Made by a program: the position numbers and the translations under genes. This document shows positions 15,104 to 24,111 of a stretch of DNA of 64,000 nucleotides, one piece after another. The DNA is taken from assembly GCF_000468115.1 (NCBI RefSeq), contig NZ_AVQI01000079.1, forward strand, positions 1-64,000, read 5' to 3'. The stretch is from Treponema socranskii subsp. socranskii VPI DR56BR1116 = ATCC 35536. Lineage in GTDB: Bacteria; Spirochaetota; Spirochaetia; Treponematales; Treponemataceae. Numbering within the stretch: the stretch's first letter is position 1; each line of letters opens with the position of its first letter. Under the pieces are notes generated by a model that did not search any database, was not told where the DNA came from, and saw nothing but the letters and a program-made list of their open reading frames with translations.

Positions 15104-17461
15104 CTACAACACCGTACACAAAAACGCCGTCGTCAAGCCCAAAAAGATCGAAAGACCGAGCATGTGTACCGGCACGAAGGAACTGAGCGCGAGCGCACCG
15201 AAGGAAACGGCGGTCGTCAAAAACGACAGCAAAATCGCAAAAGGTTCAAGGCGAGCGTTCACCGACGTGTCGCTGCGCTTTTCGTTTTCGACCATGTAGA
15301 TCACGTAGTCGAGACCGAGACCGAACACCAAAATCATGCCGGTAATCGAAAAGAATTCGAGCGGTATGCCGTGCGCCGAAAATATCGATGCGATGACGAG
15401 CACGATGAGCAGCGGGATAGATGCGATCTTCAGCGTGTGCCGCCAGTTGTAAAAAATCTTCAGCACGATGACGATGACGACGTATGCGATTGCAAACAGC
15501 GTCAAAATCGTCTTCGTCAAACGATCCAAATCGCGTCCGATGTCTTTGATTTTATTTTCAAAATAGACGTTCGGATTTTCCGAGGCGATCCGTATATACG
15601 CCGCTTCGTCGGTAATCGAAATGGGAAGCACGATGGAATAGTACCTCCCGTCGATTTCACCGAGCCATGCGGACGATATCGCTTTTTTGAGGTACGACGG
15701 GATATCACCGTCGGGAGTGATGTACTTTGCTGCGTCCGCATCGTACGATGCCTGCAGTTCCGCCGCAAGCGACGCATCATAGCCGAGCATTTCGTATTGG
15801 ACGGGTGCGAACGGCAAAAGATTTCCCGCCGCTTCGTACGATTTTTTTTGCTTTGCAAGGGACGGGATATACTGCGACGTTGCAATAAAACCGCCGAGCG
15901 CTTTACCCTCGTTGACTTCCGACAGGCGCTTACAGAGCGCTTCTTCTTCTTCGAGCGTTTTTTCAACCGTGTCTCCGGCTATGATAAACCAGCCAGTCGG
16001 ATTGTAGTTGAGCACTTTATACGAAATGACCGCATCTTCGCGGACGCGTCCGGTCGCTTCGTATAAGGTGTTGACGTCGTTTTCTATTTTAATATTTTTA
16101 CGGTTGACGAAAAGCGTCGTAAGCGTTACGGCAAAAATCGAAACTACTGCAATTCTGCCGATTTTCTTTTTGTCATACCACTTAGGCGCGGCAAGCGCAT
16201 CGATGAGCGGGATCGCGCGCTTGGCATCGGCCGGCATCGCAAGCAGAGGATACACGCTTACGACGGTTAAAAACGCGCTGAAAATGCCGGTAAGCGAAAA
16301 TACCGCCATCTGCTTGAGCAATCCGAACGGTGCAAATACGAGAATAAAATAGCAGAGTTCGGTGGAGACAAGCGACAGTAAAAGACCGGTCATCAAATGA
16401 CGGCGGATCTCCGCACCGCTTGCGAGCGCCTTGTTCGCTTTCCAGTGGATGAAAAAGTGCAGACTGTAATCGATACACGAGCCGATCAGCGATGTGCCGA
16501 ACACGAGCGTTAGTATGTGGATCTGACCGAAGCATGTATACGTCATCGCAAATGCCGTCGCGATCGAAAGCAAAATCGATACGATGGACAAAACGAGCGG
16601 CAGCGGATTTTTAAACACGATCAGCAATAAAATAATAATGCCGAGCAGCGTTACGGTTGAAATAATCGAAATCTCTCTGCTCGCCGACGTCGAACTTTTG
16701 TGACTGTGAAAGGGAGTACCCGAATACACAAAGCGCACGCCGTCTTTTTCGAGCGGTTCGCACACGTCGTAAATCTGCACGACGGCGTTCGACTTGCTTG
16801 CAAGCGCCGCCCCTTCTTTGCTTAAAATGCCCTGAACCATCACATACCAGCTGCCGCCGTATTGGGCAGCGAGCACACCGTCTTTCGGCGACATTGACGT
16901 ACCGGAGTTTTCGAGCGACGCGAGGTAGTATTGCAATACGTATTCGTCGAGCATAAACGGATCGTCTTCCAGCTTATCGAGAGAAGAAAACGTAAAGGCG
17001 CCGTAGGCTTTCGCAAGCGCGTTTTCGGCAAAGCTTTCCGCGCCGCCCGGAGATGAAAGCGTTTCGACGGCTTCATCGTCGAGCAGATTCCAGCGGTACT
17101 CGTGCACAAAGTCCATCACGCTTTGGAGCATCGCTTCATCGGAATACAGCGATACCGATTTAAATCGCGGGCTGTCTTTCAATTCACCGTAGACGGTTTC
17201 CGCGACGGACTTCGCCGTATCGAAATCTTTATGCGATACGAGGATAAATACGTTTTGCCCCGTCATTTCGGTAAGGCGTTCGTCGGCGACGCCCATCGCT
17301 TTGCCGATATCCGGCTTCGGCAGCATATTAAAAAGATCGGCGTCGAGGTTTACCGTACCCGCGCGTGCAATGATAAAAAGACAAGGGACAAGGACGAGCG
17401 CGTGGAAAACAAGCCATGCAAATGCAAAGGTTTTATTTCGCGGCAAAGACGGCTTTTTCAT
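15104..17461 (-). CDS. MMPL/RND exporter of the aryl-polyene-like cluster (ApeM-like)
   Basis: 785 aa. N-terminal helix, a periplasmic domain (~35-250), five helices (~255-410), a helix near 430, a second periplasmic domain (~450-635) and a final helix bundle. The conserved LVFGLGLDYVIYMVENEKRS segment near the C-terminus is the usual MMPL block. In APE clusters this gene follows a LolA-like gene, exactly as here, with a 29-bp overlap. It is predicted to move the polyene-lipid out of the inner membrane. It ends the minus-strand operon that starts with two ACP genes at 23.4 kb. Confidence 0.85.
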   Translation of the reverse strand: MKKPSLPRNKTFAFAWLVFHALVLVPCLFIIARAGTVNLDADLFNMLPKPDIGKAMGVADERLTEMTGQNVFILVSHKDFDTAKSVAETVYGELKDSPRFKSVSLYSDEAMLQSVMDFVHEYRWNLLDDEAVETLSSPGGAESFAENALAKAYGAFTFSSLDKLEDDPFMLDEYVLQYYLASLENSGTSMSPKDGVLAAQYGGSWYVMVQGILSKEGAALASKSNAVVQIYDVCEPLEKDGVRFVYSGTPFHSHKSSTSASREISIISTVTLLGIIILLLIVFKNPLPLVLSIVSILLSIATAFAMTYTCFGQIHILTLVFGTSLIGSCIDYSLHFFIHWKANKALASGAEIRRHLMTGLLLSLVSTELCYFILVFAPFGLLKQMAVFSLTGIFSAFLTVVSVYPLLAMPADAKRAIPLIDALAAPKWYDKKKIGRIAVVSIFAVTLTTLFVNRKNIKIENDVNTLYEATGRVREDAVISYKVLNYNPTGWFIIAGDTVEKTLEEEEALCKRLSEVNEGKALGGFIATSQYIPSLAKQKKSYEAAGNLLPFAPVQYEMLGYDASLAAELQASYDADAAKYITPDGDIPSYLKKAISSAWLGEIDGRYYSIVLPISITDEAAYIRIASENPNVYFENKIKDIGRDLDRLTKTILTLFAIAYVVIVIVLKIFYNWRHTLKIASIPLLIVLVIASIFSAHGIPLEFFSITGMILVFGLGLDYVIYMVENEKRSDTSVNARLEPFAILLSFLTTAVSFGALALSSFVPVHMLGLSIFLGLTTAFLCTVL

Positions 17462-18062
17462 CTGCTGAAAGCTCCTTCGGATACTTTTGATTCGAAAACG
17501 TATAGGTAACGGTATCGCCGCCCGCTTCGGTCATAACGATCGTATCGAATTCGGCACCGCCGGACGCGCCCGTTCCGCCGAGTGCGAGCGTTTTCATCAC
17601 GGCGGCGACCGTTTTATCTTTCGGAGTAAGAACGGCACTCCATTTATTTCCGTCGGAAGAAAAAGCGACCGAAAAATTTTCGTACAGTTTTTTCACATTG
17701 CCGGAAAAAATCGAAGAGAGCGTCGTCGAAATGCTCGTAAAGATTTGATTGTTCGACGCGTCGATAACGGTTTTTTTTCCGTCGGGCGTCGTTTGAATAA
17801 CGCTCGTCAATCCCACGACGAGCGACGACGGAAAGGGCTTCAGCGTTTTCCACATAATACCGTCGAGGCTGAATATAAAGGTTCCGCTCGACGTGAGCGA
17901 ACGGTTCACTTTCGAAATCGTACGCACCTGCGTAAAGTTTCCGGTCGTATTCGGATGGCGTGCGAGATCGGCACATACAGTATCGAATGTCGCATCCGCC
18001 GCAAAGAGCGGCATCGCCGCAAAAGCAAGAACACATATAACATTAACAATTATCTTTTTCAT
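17433..18062 (-). CDS. LolA-like outer-membrane lipid/lipoprotein carrier (ApeL-like)
   Basis: 209 aa from ATG 18062 (the first methionine followed by a good signal peptide, cleavage near FAAD). After the signal comes DTVCADLARHPNTTGNFTQVRTIS and a strand-rich body with GTFIFSLDGIMWKTLKPFPS, the opening of the LolA-type half barrel in APE and related clusters. It probably chaperones the polyene-lipid or a lipoprotein across the periplasm. It overlaps the MMPL gene and follows the thioesterase by 31 bp. Confidence 0.8.
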   Translation of the reverse strand: MKKIIVNVICVLAFAAMPLFAADATFDTVCADLARHPNTTGNFTQVRTISKVNRSLTSSGTFIFSLDGIMWKTLKPFPSSLVVGLTSVIQTTPDGKKTVIDASNNQIFTSISTTLSSIFSGNVKKLYENFSVAFSSDGNKWSAVLTPKDKTVAAVMKTLALGGTGASGGAEFDTIVMTEAGGDTVTYTFSNQKYPKELSADEKAVFAAK

Positions 18063-18093
18063 ACAATACCTCCGCAAGCGCCATTCGACGCCG

Positions 18094-18519
18094 TTATTTT
18101 TTTAACAATTTTTCAACGCGGGTTATCAATTTTTCAGGACACACGAAACACGTTTCGCCCGTTTGCAGCTTTACCGCCATCTGCGTGCTTTCCGCCTTTG
18201 TCGCAAGGACGCCGGTCTTCGCGTTGTAAATCTCGTAGCGTATTTTAAGACGATTTTCGTATTCAATCAATGATGCTTTGATGCGCGCTTCGTCTCCGAA
18301 AGCAAGAGAGCGCACGTATTTTATCTTCAGCTCCGCGACCGGAAACGCGTAGCCGTCTTCGACCATCTGCAGATAGCCGTAGCCGATTTTATCGAGCAGC
18401 GCACACCTGCCGCGTTCGATGAATTTTACGTAATTTCCGTGCCACGCGACGCGCATCGAATCGACGTCGTAAAATTCGACTTTAAATGTCATCTCTTCCG
18501 AAACGAGCGAACCGTTCAT
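18094..18519 (-). CDS. Acyl-ACP/acyl-CoA thioesterase, hot-dog fold (ApeK-like)
   Basis: 141 aa of the YbgC/4-hydroxybenzoyl-CoA thioesterase family. The signature FYDVDSMRVAWHGNYVKFIE supplies the catalytic Asp and the N-terminal helix; the strand KIRYEIYNAKTGVLATKAES follows. In APE clusters such a thioesterase is thought to release or proof-read acyl chains from the carrier proteins. The ATG at 18519 nearly abuts the TGA of the acyltransferase gene (18521), indicating coupling. Confidence 0.82.
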   Translation of the reverse strand: MNGSLVSEEMTFKVEFYDVDSMRVAWHGNYVKFIERGRCALLDKIGYGYLQMVEDGYAFPVAELKIKYVRSLAFGDEARIKASLIEYENRLKIRYEIYNAKTGVLATKAESTQMAVKLQTGETCFVCPEKLITRVEKLLKK

Positions 18520-18520
18520 A

Positions 18521-19519
18521 TCATGCTTCCTTGCGATTTTCGTTTTCCGTCCAAAAATTAAAAAAATTATACCACTGCAAAGGATACATTATGCAATACT
18601 GTTCCAAGAGAGCGACATATTCGCGGCACAAGCGCTTGATCCGCGCCTCCCGTTCGGCACGCGGACAATCGAATGCTATGCCCGTTTTATGTACGTGCAT
18701 CGAATAGCGCGGAGTGAGCATGAGCGTCTTTTCGCGGAGCGCAAAGACGAAATACGTCGGCGCTTTTAAAAGCGCTGCAAGCAAAAAAGCGCCGTACGAA
18801 AACCGCGCAGGCTTCCCGAGAAAGTTTTCGGTTATCGCCCTGTCCGCAGTATTGAGCGACGTGCGGTCTGCGGCGATGACGACGAGGCCGCCTTCGTCGA
18901 TTCTGTCCATCAACAGCGAAATCGTTCCCGCGTTGATTTCATCGGCGTTTATTATATTGAGCTGCACGTGCGGATTGATCGATTTTATCGTATTGTTGAA
19001 TTTTTTCGTCGTATTCAAATTCAAAATCGCCGTAACGGGAACATAGTGCGACACGCCGGTGCGGCCGTATTCGGCGAGGCTCCTGAGCATTTCGATGTTG
19101 CCCAAATGCGAGCCGATAAGCAGCGCGCCTTTTTTTCGATCGAGCTGATCGATCAGCGATTTAACGTCGTCTTTTTGGAGCGCGATCTTATTAAAATCGA
19201 TTTTACCGCACCAGCCTTCGATCTTTTCGATGATGCACAGCGCAAACGAAACGATGTGCCTATAGACGTAAGGCCGCTTTATGCAATCACCCCTGTCCGC
19301 AGTATATCGCAGCAACCGGTTTTGATATGCGCGCGATTCGTCTCGGGCGCGCTTCGAACACGCAAAATAAAAAAACGAAATAGGAAAAGCGAGCAAACCG
19401 ATAAACCACAAAGGCAGGTGCGAAATGAGCCACACGGTAAATTCGATCGGGCGGCTGCTCGACACTTCTTCCCGTTTTTGTGTCCAGTGCTTATCCGCAC
19501 TTTCCGCAGGTTCAGCCAT
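18521..19519 (-). CDS. LpxL/HtrB-like acyltransferase (C-terminal half of ApeJ-like)
   Basis: 332 aa membrane-associated acyltransferase. A hydrophobic N-terminal segment (about residues 27-52) is followed by LLIGSHLGNIEMLRSL, which carries the HX4E catalytic motif of lauroyl/myristoyl transferases, and VVIAADRTSL further on. Expected to attach an acyl chain, perhaps the polyene, to a lipid acceptor. In many APE clusters glycosyltransferase and acyltransferase are one protein; here they are two genes overlapping by 8 bp. Confidence 0.85.
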   Translation of the reverse strand: MAEPAESADKHWTQKREEVSSSRPIEFTVWLISHLPLWFIGLLAFPISFFYFACSKRARDESRAYQNRLLRYTADRGDCIKRPYVYRHIVSFALCIIEKIEGWCGKIDFNKIALQKDDVKSLIDQLDRKKGALLIGSHLGNIEMLRSLAEYGRTGVSHYVPVTAILNLNTTKKFNNTIKSINPHVQLNIINADEINAGTISLLMDRIDEGGLVVIAADRTSLNTADRAITENFLGKPARFSYGAFLLAALLKAPTYFVFALREKTLMLTPRYSMHVHKTGIAFDCPRAEREARIKRLCREYVALLEQYCIMYPLQWYNFFNFWTENENRKEA

Positions 19520-20315
19520 AAACCCTTCTTCTGCAAATAGCGCGGAACGTCAGAACCGGCAAGCGCACGATCATACCCAAAAACAATTTTGTAAACGACA
19601 GCGATATGCGGATATTGTCGCGCACCATGCGGAAATTCGAAATGCCGTCTGCAGGGTAAGTCACGCGCACCGGATAGGATTTTATATGCACGCCGCTCCA
19701 TACGAAGTGTACGAGGATATCCGCGTCGTATCCCATACGCGCATCCACGCACGCGCGGTGAGTGAGCAGGCGGCAATACGGCGCTACCGGATAGATTCGA
19801 AACCCGCACATGGCGTCGACGATTTCATCGCTCAGAGACACAAAGCGTGCCCAGCGGTTTGAAATCTCTCTGCCTTTTTTGCGCGAGGTCGGCACCGACT
19901 CGTCGAACACGGGCGTACCGCAGATAAGGCAAGAGGGATTTTCTTCCGCGGCTTCGATAAAAAAAGAAGCGCGAGAGGCGTCATGCTGAGCGTCCGAATC
20001 GATTTGAAAGACGTGCGTCAAACCGAGCTCGTGCGCTTTTAAAACGCCGCTCGTCATCGCTTTGCCTTTGCCGCCGTTTTTTTGCCGTTCGACGAGCACG
20101 GCGAGCGGGCACGACTCGACCGCCGCGCGGATCTGCATTTTATTCGCCGCATCGTTACCGTCGTCCACGACGATAATCGGCCGGTCGTATACGGCAAGAG
20201 AGCTGATGACGGAACCGACCGTCGAACCGTGATTGTACACGGGGATGACGAAGCCGAGCTTTATCGCAGCTTTCTGCACCGCATCGTTTTGCGCAGCGTT
20301 TTGCATCGCACCCAT
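19512..20315 (-). CDS. Glycosyltransferase family 2 (N-terminal half of ApeJ-like)
   Basis: 267 aa. GT2 elements are clear: LGFVIPVYNHGSTVGSVISS, IIVVDDGNDAANK, KNGGKGKAMTSGV and the metal-binding QIDSDAQHD. A C-terminal hydrophobic stretch (about 240-258) may anchor it to the membrane. It probably adds a sugar to the lipid carrier of the polyene. The start is either 20315 or the Met three codons later; both lie just after the dehydratase stop. Confidence 0.85.
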   Translation of the reverse strand: MGAMQNAAQNDAVQKAAIKLGFVIPVYNHGSTVGSVISSLAVYDRPIIVVDDGNDAANKMQIRAAVESCPLAVLVERQKNGGKGKAMTSGVLKAHELGLTHVFQIDSDAQHDASRASFFIEAAEENPSCLICGTPVFDESVPTSRKKGREISNRWARFVSLSDEIVDAMCGFRIYPVAPYCRLLTHRACVDARMGYDADILVHFVWSGVHIKSYPVRVTYPADGISNFRMVRDNIRISLSFTKLFLGMIVRLPVLTFRAICRRRVYG

Positions 20316-20318
20316 CGA

Positions 20319-20684
20319 CTACACCGCAGCGACGAAGATTCCCGACGAATACGCTTTATCGGATTTTTTTGCATCCCGGAGCAAAAACGACATCGATTTT
20401 TTTTCGCGATTGAAATCGAGCTTTAAGCGGACGAGCGTGTCGGGTCTGATCGGTGCGGAAAATTTAATGCGTTTGATTTCCGGCACATAACGCTGCGTAC
20501 CGAAATATTTTTTTGAAAACCGCGTTATAATTTCGAACTGTGCGACAGCCGGGAGCAGTTTAAACTCCGGAAAATGTCCGTCGAAAAAATCGCTCGAAGC
20601 AGGAATAAAAAATTCGATCTCTGCGGAATCTCCGCTCTGCGAAAGAACCTTTTCATCGACGATATCGTGCAGATTTTCACTCAT
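20319..20684 (-). CDS. 3-hydroxyacyl-ACP dehydratase, hot-dog fold (ApeI-like)
   Basis: 121 aa. The block FFDGHFPEFKLLPAVAQFE contains the catalytic His and is the degenerate FabZ motif (HFPGxPVLPGV) of APE dehydratases. Predicted to dehydrate 3-hydroxyacyl-ACP during polyene extension. It lies between the AMP-ligase and the glycosyltransferase as in known APE operons. Confidence 0.8.
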   Translation of the reverse strand: MSENLHDIVDEKVLSQSGDSAEIEFFIPASSDFFDGHFPEFKLLPAVAQFEIITRFSKKYFGTQRYVPEIKRIKFSAPIRPDTLVRLKLDFNREKKSMSFLLRDAKKSDKAYSSGIFVAAV

Positions 20685-20758
20685 GGTTATTATGCCCCCT
20701 TTTCATATACGCCGCCGCGCCGTATTCCGTCCGTATGTATCGCAACTCCGTGCCGTTT

Positions 20759-22786
20759 TTATCGTACGGCCGCATCCGACGCATCGCGCGTTGCAAACAA
20801 AGCTGCGATATCTTCCTTGTGCTTTTTACCCTGTACGTCGCACGGAAGAGACGCGACATAGCGCCAGCGTTTCGGAATGACGACGTTTTCAAAATAATTC
20901 ATAAGATAGTCGTGAAAGAATTTATTAATTGTCAATTTTTTTTCGTTTTGAAATTTCCGCTTGCCGTCAGCATTGAGTACGAGCGCAGCCGCAAGATACT
21001 GGCGCACGTCTTCGAGCGCGATGACTTTTACGTCGGAGACTAATCCGCTCTGCAAAAGCCTGTTTTCGACTTCCGTCATCGAAATGCGTTTTTCCTCTAT
21101 CTTTACGATCGAGTCGGCCCTTCCCTTCATGACGAATCTGCCGTCGGGGAGAAGATCCGCCAAATCGGCGGTCGCAAAACCTTTCGGGTCTTTGATATAC
21201 GGAGAAACGATGACGAGACAACCGTCTTCCCCTTTCCAAATCTTCGCGTTGTCGAACGGCGTCCACGCAAGCCCGTCTTTCGTCTGCTGCCGGTACCCAA
21301 TGCCGCTTGTCTCCGTCGAACCGTACACTTCAAGCGGACAAAAACCGAATACGGCTTCCGTCTTTTCGGCAAGCTCTTTCGAAACGGCGCCTCCGCTTGT
21401 AAAGATAAAACAATCGTCGAGCGGGAGCTTCCGCTCCGTTTCAACGGTACGCTTTAAAAACGCGGGCGTCGCGATGATCATGTAGGATTCGTCGGACAGC
21501 GTTTCGAATTCTTCGGGATATTCGATGCGCGTACGGCGGAAGGGAACGCCGTAGCCGAAGGGGAGCGCGATGCCGAACAAAAAACCGTAGATGTGGTGCT
21601 GGCTCACCGTCGTAACGAGTTTTCGCTTTGCGAATTCCGCACCCCACTTCGAAAAGACGAATGCATTGTCGAGTTCGAATTCGGTCATGCGTTGGCGGAC
21701 GCCTTTGGGCTTTCCGGTGCTGCCCGACGTGTAGAGCAAAATATCCGTATCGTCCGCGACGATTTTCGGAAGCGAGCGCATATCGCTTTCCGACGGAAAA
21801 GCAGCCTTTTCGACGACATCGGGAATAAAAATCGAATCGGCAATATCGCGGTCGGTTAAAAATTCGACGCCGTCCGTTTTGATTTCCGCGATGAATTCGC
21901 GTGTAACGTTTTGCGTCAACAGCACCGTTTTTTTGCACTGCAAAAGCGCAATGAACGCGCACAGAAAATACCAATAATCTTCGCAGTGGAGAATATATTT
22001 TTGTGCGGACTTTTCGGAAATGAATTTTCGAAGCTTTGCCGAATCGGAAAGAAAATCGCGCCACGTTTTATACGCGCCGTCCGACCACTTCCGTTCGTAA
22101 CAGACGATAAAATCGTCGGGGCGGGAATCCGCCGTAAATGTACTGATCGTATGCGCTTTCGGCATTTTTCTTTGTACCCGCCTTCTGATAATAAATTCAA
22201 CGGCAAACATACAGCCCATGAGCGCGTATGAAATGCCGCCGTTGTATATCGACCACACCGTATCGGAGCAAAAAAACGCCGTAAATGCCGACACACTTCC
22301 GTTGCAGATAAAAAAGACGCACCACGCAAGGGTCACTTTCCGGCAGTACCGCTCTATCGAACTTTCCGCCGCAGAGCCGCGTATCGTTTTATCCTGCAGA
22401 CACGCAAACCTGAAAATGATGTTCGGCGGCAAAAAAAGCGTGCTGCCGAAAACGACGAGCAGCGTTGCGCTGATCGTTACCGAATACAATTTTAAAAATA
22501 CGGTCCGATTCGTAAAAAAACAAAAAAGACCCGCCGCAAGAAAAAGCGCGGACTGCGCAAGCGGCTTCCAATCGAAAGACCGCTTTTCACTTTCTGCCGT
22601 TCCCCTTCCCTTTCCGTCCGCGTTTCGTACCCGCCCCGTCGCGCTCAAAAAAAACGCACAGGCGACGACGACGATACACAGCGATAAAATCCTGACCGGA
22701 AGTTTTAATACGACAAGGAACGCAAAGATGAGAACGGGATAAAGCGCCGCAACCGCATAAAAAAAAACATTAACAAATTTTTTCAT
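20759..22786 (-). CDS. Membrane domain (COG4648-like) fused to AMP-dependent acyl/aryl ligase (ApeG-ApeH-like)
   Basis: 675 aa. Residues ~1-215 form about six membrane helices; residues ~230-670 are an ANL-family adenylating enzyme with P-loop LLYTSGSTGKPKGV, VYGSTETSGIG and the hinge/A8 region KGRADSIVKIEEKRISMTEVE. The ligase would load the aryl starter (4-hydroxybenzoate or a relative) onto an ACP. In enterobacterial APE clusters the membrane protein and ligase are neighbouring separate genes, so this looks like their fusion. The ATG at 22786 begins the hydrophobic domain; an upstream in-frame start reads through the ACP spacer. Confidence 0.85.
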   Translation of the reverse strand: MKKFVNVFFYAVAALYPVLIFAFLVVLKLPVRILSLCIVVVACAFFLSATGRVRNADGKGRGTAESEKRSFDWKPLAQSALFLAAGLFCFFTNRTVFLKLYSVTISATLLVVFGSTLFLPPNIIFRFACLQDKTIRGSAAESSIERYCRKVTLAWCVFFICNGSVSAFTAFFCSDTVWSIYNGGISYALMGCMFAVEFIIRRRVQRKMPKAHTISTFTADSRPDDFIVCYERKWSDGAYKTWRDFLSDSAKLRKFISEKSAQKYILHCEDYWYFLCAFIALLQCKKTVLLTQNVTREFIAEIKTDGVEFLTDRDIADSIFIPDVVEKAAFPSESDMRSLPKIVADDTDILLYTSGSTGKPKGVRQRMTEFELDNAFVFSKWGAEFAKRKLVTTVSQHHIYGFLFGIALPFGYGVPFRRTRIEYPEEFETLSDESYMIIATPAFLKRTVETERKLPLDDCFIFTSGGAVSKELAEKTEAVFGFCPLEVYGSTETSGIGYRQQTKDGLAWTPFDNAKIWKGEDGCLVIVSPYIKDPKGFATADLADLLPDGRFVMKGRADSIVKIEEKRISMTEVENRLLQSGLVSDVKVIALEDVRQYLAAALVLNADGKRKFQNEKKLTINKFFHDYLMNYFENVVIPKRWRYVASLPCDVQGKKHKEDIAALFATRDASDAAVR

Positions 22787-22854
22787 CAATCGGAAACGAC
22801 ATCGATTAAAAAAAGAAGCGGCCGGCTGCACGAGCTGCCGCGTTCATTTTTTTA

Positions 22855-23103
22855 TTAAGCCTGCTGCGTATACGGATACAATGCGTCGACGACATCCTGC
22901 ATCGTCTTTACCGTTTTAAAAATCGCAGGGTCGACTTTTCCGGGAATAAAATCCTTCATCTTTACGATCAAGTCAATCGAATCGATGGAGTCGAGCTCAA
23001 GATCGTCGGCAAGCTTTGCCGCGGGAGTGATTTTATCCTCTTCGATTTCAAATTCTTTTGAAAGAATCGCTTTCAGTTTGTCGAAAATCTCTTCTTTAGT
23101 CAT
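22855..23103 (-). CDS. Acyl carrier protein, second of pair (ApeF-like)
   Basis: 82 aa, acidic, with the phosphopantetheine attachment site DDLELDSIDSIDLIVKMKD (Ser in DSID, about residue 37). The ATG at 23103 is used rather than a TTG two codons upstream; AAGAGGA precedes it. It carries starter or growing polyene intermediates. It follows the first ACP gene by 12 bp. Confidence 0.9.
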   Translation of the reverse strand: MTKEEIFDKLKAILSKEFEIEEDKITPAAKLADDLELDSIDSIDLIVKMKDFIPGKVDPAIFKTVKTMQDVVDALYPYTQQA

Positions 23104-23115
23104 ATACAATTCCTC

Positions 23116-23373
23116 TTACGCCTTTTCGGCTGCAATATATTCAGCTAATGCATCGACCGATGCAAAGTGCTTTTTATTATCAGCGCTTTCGGCTGAAAGC
23201 TTTACGCCGAATTTTTTCTTCAACGCCACACCCAATTCAAGAGCATCGATTGAATCAAGTCCCAAGCCCGTTCCGAAAAGCGGCTCGGCATCGACAATAT
23301 CTTCCGGCTTTACGTCTTCCAGCTGCAACGACGATACAATCACTTCTTTAATCTGTCGCTTTAAATCATCCAT
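23116..23373 (-). CDS. Acyl carrier protein, first of pair (ApeE-like)
   Basis: 85 aa with GLGLDSIDALELGVALKKK, the DSID serine being the phosphopantetheine site (about residue 41). The C-terminal helix ends VDALAEYIAAEKA. It is the first gene of the minus-strand operon; two tandem ACPs opening the operon is the order seen in aryl polyene loci. The promoter at 23413-23441 is 40 bp upstream. Confidence 0.9.
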   Translation of the reverse strand: MDDLKRQIKEVIVSSLQLEDVKPEDIVDAEPLFGTGLGLDSIDALELGVALKKKFGVKLSAESADNKKHFASVDALAEYIAAEKA

Positions 23374-23412
23374 AACGACCTTCTAAACCCCACCCTTACA
23401 ATATATTTTATT

Positions 23413-23441
23413 ATTATAAACAAACCCGTAAAAAAAAGCAA
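23413..23441 (-). promoter_or_regulatory. Promoter of the aryl-polyene-like operon
   Basis: Read on the minus strand: TTGCTT (23441-23436), 17 bp, TATAAT (23418-23413). The first ACP begins at 23373. Bases 23442-23599 hold only GC-rich sequence with a short perfect hairpin (23497-23517) and no open frame of note. Confidence 0.6.
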
Positions 23442-23599
23442 CAGCGCGGCAAAAGTTCACCGAAGATAACAGCGCATTGCCCCGACAAATTTTTTAAGGG
23501 GGAAAAGCCTTTCCCCTCGGTTCAGAGCTCCGCTCTTCACCCGACCCCTTTCGAGCGGGGGCAAACCTTTTTCGCTCGTGCCCCCGCAACGCCCCGCGC

Positions 23600-24109
23600 T
23601 TATCCGTACAATTCGTCGAGGAGCGCCTTTCCCGTTTGCGTGCGAAAAATCGTTTTGCGCACCGCGAGCGCCTCCGCTTTCATCGCTGCATCGTCCGAAT
23701 CGTTTTCATGGTGCTCATATATGTTTACGAGAAAATCCGCTTCGACGAGAATTTGATAATCCGTGCCGTCGATATTCGTATACGTGTGGTGATGACCGAC
23801 AAGCCAACACACGCGATCCGTCACCGCTTTATCGTAACCGAGCGCTTCAAGCATTTTTCTCGCTTCCGGCGGCCCCTCTATTTCCTGATAATGCCCGTGC
23901 CCGTTGCCGTATTTTTGCTCCGCAAGGTGAATACCGATATCGTGTACGATCGCCGCCGTCTCCGTAACGTGTCGCAGCTCGTCGCCGACCTTTTCGCCCG
24001 CACAGATCAGCTTCGCAAATTCGTACACTTTCAAAAAGTGATGGATACGCTTCGGATCCCCTCTGTCATACGCGATCATCGCGCGCAAAAGTTCGCTGTT
24101 TTCCGGCAC
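23600..24109 (-). CDS. HD-domain phosphohydrolase-like protein
   Basis: 169 aa. The HD motif is seen in TETAAIVHDIGIHLAEQKYG, with upstream His in IHHFLKVYEFAKLI and downstream GHHHTYTNIDGTDYQILVEADFLV, together completing an HD metal site. Such small proteins are presumed hydrolases; the substrate is unknown. The GTG start at 24109 lies just after the TAG of the S1-domain gene with AGGAA in front, so the two are co-translated. Confidence 0.82.
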   Translation of the reverse strand: MPENSELLRAMIAYDRGDPKRIHHFLKVYEFAKLICAGEKVGDELRHVTETAAIVHDIGIHLAEQKYGNGHGHYQEIEGPPEARKMLEALGYDKAVTDRVCWLVGHHHTYTNIDGTDYQILVEADFLVNIYEHHENDSDDAAMKAEALAVRKTIFRTQTGKALLDELYG

Positions 24110-24111
24110 CG

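Noticed and set aside
20677-20892. Small minus-strand frame between dehydratase and AMP-ligase
   Set aside because: Mostly overlaps the 3' end of the ligase in another frame; no start signal or family similarity.
23497-23517. AGGGGG/CCCCT hairpin taken as a terminator
   Set aside because: The T run precedes rather than follows the stem on the plus strand, and only A follows on the minus strand.
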